Source: Pedobacter sp. UBA4863
GTDB lineage: Bacteria > Bacteroidota > Bacteroidia > Sphingobacteriales > Sphingobacteriaceae
Direction of reading: 5' to 3'
Length of the DNA stretch: 18,789 nt
Assembly: GCF_002399615.1 (NCBI RefSeq)
Contig: NZ_DHDZ01000026.1
Span: 23,038-41,826 of the forward strand
Shown one piece after another: positions 14,310 through 18,789 of the stretch (position 1 is the stretch's first letter; each line of letters opens with the position of its first letter). A model generated the notes under the pieces. It did no database searches. It saw nothing but the letters and a program-made list of their open reading frames with translations, and had not been told where the DNA came from. The position numbers were made by a program, and so were the translations under genes.

Positions 14310-14317
14310 TAAATTTG
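14310..14317 (+). promoter_or_regulatory. -7 box of the OstA-like gene, 4 nt from the start codon
   Basis: TAAATTTG (14310-14317), then TACC, then the GTG start at 14322. The match is exact, but no TTG at 19-21 bp upstream is seen. The TAA at 14310-14312 is also an in-frame stop, so translation cannot begin earlier. Confidence 0.45.
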
Positions 14318-14321
14318 TACC

Positions 14322-16559
14322 GTGCAAAAGTTACGCCTTATATTTCTTTTATTGATTTGCCCATTGGCAATGTTAGCACAAACTCGTACAAAAATAAACT
14401 TGGACAGGGCCGAAAGAGCTACTGGCACAACCAAGGCGAACGTAAGCTACCTTAGGAAACCTGTTTTTAGCCACGACGGTGCTATTTTAATGTGCGACAG
14501 TGCCGTACTTTACGGTGGCGAACGCAATTATTTCGAAGCTTTTGGCAATGTTCACATTAACCAAGGCGATACTTTAAATATCTACTCCGATTTTTTAAAC
14601 TACGATGGCAATGCCAAAAAAGCCCATCTCGACAAAAATGTAAAACTGGTTGATAGAGAAAATACACTTACCACCAATATTTTAGATTACGATATGGTAG
14701 CCAAAATTGGCACTTATACCACTGGTGGCAAATTGGTTAACAAAGATGCTACCATTACTAGTAAAGAAGGTTATTATTTTTCTAACACCCGCGATGCTTA
14801 TTTTAAAGTTGATGTATTGGTGGTAACCTCCGAAAAGACCACCATTACTTCAGAAAATTTAAGGTACAATACTGGCACCAACTGGACCTATTTTTATGGC
14901 CCAACCACCATTGTAAATAAAGAAGATAAGCTTTACACCGAAAATGGCTCTTACAATACCAAGAGCGAAAATGCCATGTTTGGCAAAAAAAACCTTTACA
15001 CCAATGGCAGCAGATCGTTAAAAGGCGACAGCTTATACTATTATGGCAAGCGTGGCTATGGCAAAGCTGTAAAAAACATTACTTTTAAAGACACCACAGA
15101 CCAAACTACGCTTTGGGGGCAATTGGGAGAATATTATAGAGATGTAGAACGTGTAGTGGTAACCCAAAAAGCTTACGTAGCCCTTGGCACCAAAGACAGC
15201 GTTACCGTAAAAGACACAAAAATGCCCGATACGCTTTGGTTAAGTGCCGACACCTTAGAAAGCCAACGCTCTTTGGTTAAAGATTTATCGTTGCTAAGCC
15301 GCCCTGCTGTAAAAAAAGACAACGAAATTGGCGCCGAAGATGAGAAGGAGAAAGCTGAAAAAGACAAAGAAAAGGCCGAAGCAAGAAAACTATTGCAACA
15401 GCAAGGAGAAGAGGTAAAAAACAACACCCCAGTTACAAAAACAGCGAAAAAACTAAGCAGAAAAGAGCGAAGAGAATTAGAAAAGAAAGGTAGCGAACCA
15501 AAAGTTGAAGCACCCCCGCCAATAGCTAATTTAGCTACTACACCGCCAGCACTTAAACAAGATAGCATTGTTGCCGACAGCCTGCTAAAACTGAAAGAAA
15601 TTGTGCCAATTGCAAAAGCGGATTCTGTGAAAAAAAGTTTGCCAAAAACGGTAAAAACAAGCAAAGCAAAGTCCAATACCGCCGCAAAAGCAACTAACGC
15701 CAATGTGTCAAAATCTACCTTAAACCAAGCCAACAAACTTGCAACAGACACGGCAGTAAGCAATCCGGCAGATACGGTTAAGGCCAGAATAATTAAGGCT
15801 TACCACAATGTGCGATTATACAAGTCTAACTTACAGGCAAAAGCCGATTCGCTTTTCTATACCTCGGCAGATTCTACCTTAAGATGGTATAAAAATCCTA
15901 TCCTTTGGTCTGATGGCACCCAACAAACCGGAGACACCGTTAATGTATTCTTTAAAAATAGTAAAATCCATAATTTTCAGGTATTGCACAATGGATTTAT
16001 TGTAAACGTTGAAGGTGATTCTACCAAGTTTAACCAGGTAAAGGGTAAAATTATTACTGGTTTTTTTGTAGATGGCGAGCTTCGCAATATGTATGTAGAT
16101 GGCAATGCCGAAAGTATTTATTACAGCAAAAACAACAAAGGCGAATACGATAATGTAAACCAAACGGTAAGCAGCAGATTACGATTTAAATTTATTGACA
16201 AGGAGCTTACGCACATTGTTACCGTTCGTGAAGTTGAAGGTGCTGTTGACCCACTGGATAAATTAACAAAAGAGGCCTTGTTAACAGGTTTTATCTGGAA
16301 ACCCGAACTAAGGCCTACCAGCAAAGCCGACATTATTAAGGGCATATCGGCCAAACCTAAAACAACCGTAAAAAAACCAGCTCCTGCTAAAAGCACCAAT
16401 ACAAAAAACAAAACTTCAAAGCCTGCGGTTAAATCTCCAGCAAAAAACTTAGCTAAAGAGGGATCAAAACCTGTTACTCCGCCTACCGATGCTCAGGTAC
16501 GCATGCCTAAATCGGTTAACGATTCGTTAAAAACGGATACTTTAAAGCAACAACATTAA
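14322..16559 (+). CDS. OstA/LptA-like outer-membrane biogenesis protein with two OstA-like regions and a disordered insert
   Basis: A 745-residue exported protein. Residues 1-19 are a signal peptide (MQKLRLIFLLLICPLAMLA, then Q). Residues about 24-300 are an OstA-like beta-jellyroll: YLRKPVFSHDGAILMCDSAVLY, NYFEAFGNVHINQGDTLNIYSDFLNYDG, KTTITSENLRYNT. In Lpt systems this fold carries lipopolysaccharide across the periplasm. Residues about 330-485 are a charged, low-complexity linker (EDEKEKAEKDKEKAEARK, later Lys/Thr/Ala-rich). A second OstA-like region follows at about 486-680 (IKAYHNVRLYKSNLQAKADSLFYT, GDTVNVFFKNSKIHNFQV). The last 65 residues are Lys/Pro/Ala-rich. Start: the only usable codon before the signal peptide is GTG at 14322, because TAA precedes it by three codons. 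A role in LPS or lipooligosaccharide transport fits the family, but is inferred. Divergent from tilS. Confidence 0.88.
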   Translation: MQKLRLIFLLLICPLAMLAQTRTKINLDRAERATGTTKANVSYLRKPVFSHDGAILMCDSAVLYGGERNYFEAFGNVHINQGDTLNIYSDFLNYDGNAKKAHLDKNVKLVDRENTLTTNILDYDMVAKIGTYTTGGKLVNKDATITSKEGYYFSNTRDAYFKVDVLVVTSEKTTITSENLRYNTGTNWTYFYGPTTIVNKEDKLYTENGSYNTKSENAMFGKKNLYTNGSRSLKGDSLYYYGKRGYGKAVKNITFKDTTDQTTLWGQLGEYYRDVERVVVTQKAYVALGTKDSVTVKDTKMPDTLWLSADTLESQRSLVKDLSLLSRPAVKKDNEIGAEDEKEKAEKDKEKAEARKLLQQQGEEVKNNTPVTKTAKKLSRKERRELEKKGSEPKVEAPPPIANLATTPPALKQDSIVADSLLKLKEIVPIAKADSVKKSLPKTVKTSKAKSNTAAKATNANVSKSTLNQANKLATDTAVSNPADTVKARIIKAYHNVRLYKSNLQAKADSLFYTSADSTLRWYKNPILWSDGTQQTGDTVNVFFKNSKIHNFQVLHNGFIVNVEGDSTKFNQVKGKIITGFFVDGELRNMYVDGNAESIYYSKNNKGEYDNVNQTVSSRLRFKFIDKELTHIVTVREVEGAVDPLDKLTKEALLTGFIWKPELRPTSKADIIKGISAKPKTTVKKPAPAKSTNTKNKTSKPAVKSPAKNLAKEGSKPVTPPTDAQVRMPKSVNDSLKTDTLKQQH

Positions 16560-16675
16560 GAAACTAGCTAAGTTTTATAACTAAAGCCTGGCGGCAACAC
16601 CGAGCTTATTTTGAATAAGCAAAACCTATTTTTACGTCAAAACCAAAGTATCCTCAGCAGAAAGGTACAAAAACA

Positions 16676-16705
16676 AAAAGTCGGGAGTTGTTAATCCCGA
16701 CTTTT
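16676..16705. terminator. Bidirectional terminator between the OstA-like and oxygenase genes
   Basis: A perfect 11-bp stem AAAAGTCGGGA (16676-16686) and TCCCGACTTTT (16695-16705) with an 8-nt loop. On the minus strand it is followed by TTTTTG, making a strong terminator for the oxygenase gene 21 bp after its stop. On the plus strand the T run is four, so it may also serve the OstA-like gene. Confidence 0.88.
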
Positions 16706-16726
16706 GATATTTTTAAGTTAAAGGTC

Positions 16727-17692
16727 TTACATCTTCTTCAAACCAATTTCTCTTAAACGTTCATCTAAATATTCGCCAGCAGTCATATCACTATATGCTT
16801 TTGGATGCTCGGCATCAATACAAGAAGTTAAGCTGGTTAAATCCATGTTGCTACGCGGATGCAGGAAGAAAGGAACGGAAAAACGAGATGTCTTCATCAG
16901 TTCGCGAGGCGGGTTTACCACTCTATGTGTTGTAGAACGCAACTTATTATTTGTTAGGCGTTGCAACATATCACCTACGTTTACTACAATATCGGTATGG
17001 TGCGCTTTAATTGGCAACCACTCATTACTGCGTGTTAATACCTCTAAACCATCGGCACTAGCACCAATTAATAACGTAATTAAGTTAATGTCTTCATGCG
17101 CTCCGGCACGTACGGCATCTGGCGCAATAGCATCTGGGTTTTCAATAGGAAAATAGTGTATGCCTCTTAAAATAGAATTGCCATTATGTACATGCTCATC
17201 AAAATAATTTATTGGCAAGCCTAAATAAGTAGCTATTGCCCTTAACAAATGCTTACCGTTTTCTTCTAATTTCCTATAAATTTCTCGGGTAACGGTATTA
17301 AATTCCGGAATTTCCTCTACCACCTCATTTTCAGGGTATTCATTTTTGATCGGATCGCCATCGGTAACGGTCTGTCCAATTTGCCAAAACTCTTTTAAAT
17401 CGGCAGTTTTTGCGCCCTTTGCAGTTTCTTTACCTGCACTGGTATAACCACGCTGTCCGGCCAACTCTACCTTTTCGTACTTACGCTTTGTTTCTACCGG
17501 CAAAGCAAACAATGCCCTAATATTTTTATAAAGTTGGTCTATTAGCTCTTGGCTAACGCCGTGGTTAGTAATGGTTACAAAACCCGAATCGTTAAAGGCT
17601 TTACCCAATTCATCTGAAAACTTTTTACGTTGCTCTTCAGTTCCGTTTACATAGGTGTTTAAATCTAAACACGGAATATAAGGTGTTGACAT
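16727..17692 (-). CDS. 2-oxoglutarate/Fe(II)-dependent oxygenase, isopenicillin-N-synthase-like
   Basis: A 321-residue cytosolic enzyme with the DIOX_N domain first (about 6-120: DSGFVTITNHGVSQELID, QRGYTSAGKETAKG) and the double-stranded beta-helix catalytic domain after (about 170-280). The Fe(II) triad is H199 and D201 (AHEDINLITLLIG) and H256 (STTHRVVNPP). R270-x-S272 (SRFSVPFF) is the 2-oxoglutarate-binding pair. ADLKEFWQIG is another family block. The family includes isopenicillin N synthase, ACC oxidase and plant flavonoid/gibberellin oxygenases; in many bacteria the members have no known substrate. No biosynthetic cluster surrounds it, so it is better read as a conserved single gene than as antibiotic synthesis. 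Promoter and terminator are both visible. The ATG at 17692 gives MSTPYIPCLDL, the normal family start. Confidence 0.92.
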   Translation of the reverse strand: MSTPYIPCLDLNTYVNGTEEQRKKFSDELGKAFNDSGFVTITNHGVSQELIDQLYKNIRALFALPVETKRKYEKVELAGQRGYTSAGKETAKGAKTADLKEFWQIGQTVTDGDPIKNEYPENEVVEEIPEFNTVTREIYRKLEENGKHLLRAIATYLGLPINYFDEHVHNGNSILRGIHYFPIENPDAIAPDAVRAGAHEDINLITLLIGASADGLEVLTRSNEWLPIKAHHTDIVVNVGDMLQRLTNNKLRSTTHRVVNPPRELMKTSRFSVPFFLHPRSNMDLTSLTSCIDAEHPKAYSDMTAGEYLDERLREIGLKKM

Positions 17693-17755
17693 ATTGTTGG
17701 TTTTTAATGTTCATGTTAAAATTAGAAAAGATATGTTAATAAATCTCATCCAACC

Positions 17756-17787
17756 CAAAAATAACCATATAAAAAATTAAAAATCAA
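17756..17787 (-). promoter_or_regulatory. Candidate promoter of the 2OG oxygenase gene
   Basis: On the minus strand TTG (17787-17785), a 21-bp spacer, then TATTTTTG (17763-17756). The match is exact and the spacing is at the upper limit; the region is very AT-rich, which raises the chance of coincidence. The leader would be about 60 nt. Confidence 0.5.
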
Positions 17788-17901
17788 TACATTAAATTAT
17801 TAACAACACAAAGCAGGGCGCCAAAAATGTGGATAAACCCATTTACTTTATTTGCAGCTCAATTTCAGTAGCAACTATGTACTGATAGTCCCGCTTTATG
17901 G

Positions 17902-17958
17902 CTTTAGCCCTCAGTCGTTTCTCGTCTTCGGGGCTGCCGCCGCCAATCGGGGCTAAAG
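17902..17958. repeat. 9-bp inverted repeat enclosing a GC-rich 39-nt loop
   Basis: CTTTAGCCC (17902-17910) and GGGCTAAAG (17950-17958) are perfectly inverted. The enclosed sequence (TCGTCTTCGGGGCTGCCGCC at 17921-17940) is far richer in G+C than its surroundings. It may be another dispersed intergenic repeat. Confidence 0.6.
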
Positions 17959-18110
17959 AAATAAAAACCCTGCACAGCACACCAATTATTAAGTTGCATG
18001 TTATTTTATTGCTAGTAAAAACTATTGCAGCAGCTTTTACGTATCTTTATTAGCCGCATTTGTACTAACACTAGCTGTACACCTGGGACAAAACAAATAC
18101 AAAACACAAA

Positions 18111-18710
18111 ATGAAAAGATTAATTATGGCTACTACATTAATTCTGCTCTCTACATTCGGCACCGATGCACAAAAACCTAAATTAGAAAAAGCAACTTTT
18201 GGCATGGGCTGTTTTTGGTGCACCGAAGCTGTTTTTCAACGCTTAAACGGTGTTTACAATGTACGTTCTGGCTACGAAGGCGGCAATTTACCCAACCCTA
18301 CCTACGAAGATATTTGTACCGGCACCACCAATCATGCAGAGGTAATTGAGCTGCAATACGATCCTGCAAAAATTACTTACGAGACGCTGTTAGAGGTTTT
18401 TTGGAAACTACACGACCCTACTACCTTAAACCAACAAGGGGCAGATGTTGGCACACAGTATCGTTCGGTGGTATTTTACCACAACGAACAACAAAAAGCT
18501 ACTGCGGAAAAATACAAAGCACTGCTAAACAAAGAAAATGTTTTTGGCAAGCCTGTAGTTACCGCTATAGACAAATCGCAAACTTTTTACGTGGCCGAAA
18601 ATTACCACCAAGATTATTATATCAAAAACGGGCAAGCTCCTTATTGCAGAGCCGTAATTTTACCTAAAATGGAAAAGTTAGAAAAGCTCTTTAAATCAAA
18701 AATTAAATAA
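18111..18710 (+). CDS. msrA: Exported peptide-methionine (S)-S-oxide reductase MsrA
   Basis: Reduces the S-epimer of methionine sulfoxide in proteins. The catalytic Cys is C34 in GMGCFWCTEAVF, with E39 close by. GYEGGNLPNPTYEDICTGTTNHAEVIEL, FWKLHDPTTLNQQGADVGTQYRSVVFY and AENYHQDYY are family blocks. C179 (APYCRAVI), near the C-terminus, is a candidate resolving Cys; C37 and C69 are other Cys residues. At 199 residues the length is normal. Residues 1-20 (MKRLIMATTLILLSTFGTDA, then Q) form a signal peptide, so it should repair envelope proteins rather than cytosolic ones and would need a periplasmic electron donor. No MsrB or thioredoxin-like gene is adjacent within the window. The ATG at 18111 was kept because it supplies the Lys-Arg start of the signal peptide. 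Confidence 0.95.
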   Translation: MKRLIMATTLILLSTFGTDAQKPKLEKATFGMGCFWCTEAVFQRLNGVYNVRSGYEGGNLPNPTYEDICTGTTNHAEVIELQYDPAKITYETLLEVFWKLHDPTTLNQQGADVGTQYRSVVFYHNEQQKATAEKYKALLNKENVFGKPVVTAIDKSQTFYVAENYHQDYYIKNGQAPYCRAVILPKMEKLEKLFKSKIK

Positions 18711-18731
18711 CCCCTAGTACGTTTGGGAGAT

Positions 18732-18766
18732 TTAGCCACAGCTGCTAAAGGGATTAAAATCTGTGG
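18732..18766. repeat. Partial relative of the 20-bp repeat, forming a stem
   Basis: TTAGCCACAG (18732-18741) is identical to the first half of the repeat at 6558. CCACAG (18736-18741) is inverted at CTGTGG (18761-18766) with a 19-nt loop. It lies 21 bp past the msrA stop and could weakly end transcription. Confidence 0.5.
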
Positions 18767-18789
18767 AAATTTAGAAACTGTTTAAATTT

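Larger units (their letters stand above)
17693..18110. other. Divergent intergenic region with an inverted repeat
   Basis: This 418-bp gap lies between the oxygenase and msrA genes. It starts AT-rich (17693-17810), holding the oxygenase promoter. It then contains a locally GC-rich stretch (about 17895-17960) with a 9-bp inverted repeat. For msrA only a weak -7-like TATCTTTA (18042-18049) was found, with no properly spaced TTG. No coding sequence was recognised. Confidence 0.6.

Noticed and set aside
14219..14455. 78-codon plus-strand frame upstream of and overlapping the OstA-like gene
   Set aside because: It overlaps the signal peptide of a well-supported gene in another frame and resembles no known protein.
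15173..15763. 196-codon minus-strand open frame inside the OstA-like gene
   Set aside because: It is the complement of the low-complexity Lys/Ala/Ser-rich linker. Its product is a Ser/Phe/Leu-rich string typical of such shadows, and it has no promoter or family match.
16727..17692. Calling the oxygenase isopenicillin N synthase or an antibiotic gene
   Set aside because: The fold and 2-oxoglutarate residues fit the broad family, and no beta-lactam pathway genes are nearby.
17985..17995. Possible fourth copy of the 34-bp repeat (GCACAGCAC)
   Set aside because: Only about nine bases match and the hairpin is absent.
1..18789. CRISPR arrays, tRNA or rRNA genes, insertion sequences, phage or defence genes
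   Set aside because: No regularly spaced repeats with unique spacers, no recognisable tRNA cloverleaf or rRNA segment, and no transposase, integrase or defence-type protein were seen by eye.

Overview
The window looks like chromosomal DNA from a Bacteroidota bacterium, most likely a Sphingobacteriaceae member such as Pedobacter or a relative. The DNA is AT-rich. Promoters follow the Bacteroidota pattern of TTG, about 19-21 bp, then TANNTTTG, and Shine-Dalgarno sequences are nearly absent. Signal peptides typically end in Ala-Gln. The gene set also fits: FabV, BshA, a Bacteroidota-type OstA-like protein, and an exported beta-sandwich/Ig-like protein. The genus is an inference; no rRNA or other marker gene is present.

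Layout, left to right. At 1-707 (-) is the N-terminal part of an exported protein whose C-terminus lies outside the window. fabV (enoyl-ACP/CoA reductase, +) converges with a SulP-STAS anion transporter (-) across a palindromic repeat. A pirin (+) converges with an FNR/2Fe-2S reductase (-). An exported lytic transglycosylase (-) and an RsuA/RluB-type pseudouridine synthase (+) are divergent and share a region with two clear promoters. An exported beta-propeller lactonase (+) converges on bshA (-) with a 6-bp gap. Two unrecognised small genes follow: an exported coiled-coil protein and a membrane protein whose start overlaps the tilS stop. tilS (-) and a large OstA-like envelope protein (+) diverge from a short intergenic region. 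An IPNS-like 2-oxoglutarate/Fe(II) oxygenase (-) and an exported MsrA (+) close the window.

These are mostly single-gene transcription units with housekeeping or envelope roles: lipid synthesis, ion transport, wall turnover, rRNA and tRNA modification, outer-membrane biogenesis, and thiol or oxidative-damage handling. The only clear operon is tilS plus the small membrane protein. I see no mobile gene cassette, phage, CRISPR or defence system.

The unusual content is mainly between genes. Several families of short palindromic or dispersed repeats occupy the larger gaps. One is a 34-bp hairpin element in three copies. Another is a 20-bp element that looks like the same sequence without its hairpin module. 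Two larger elements have CGTCAT-type inverted termini, and there is a perfect 18-bp inverted repeat. The second point of interest is that tilS and the OstA-like gene both have a TANNTTTG box only 4 nt before the start codon, which suggests leaderless mRNAs. Three gene starts were moved downstream of the longest open frame because the longer frame ran into a promoter or terminator, or delayed a signal peptide.
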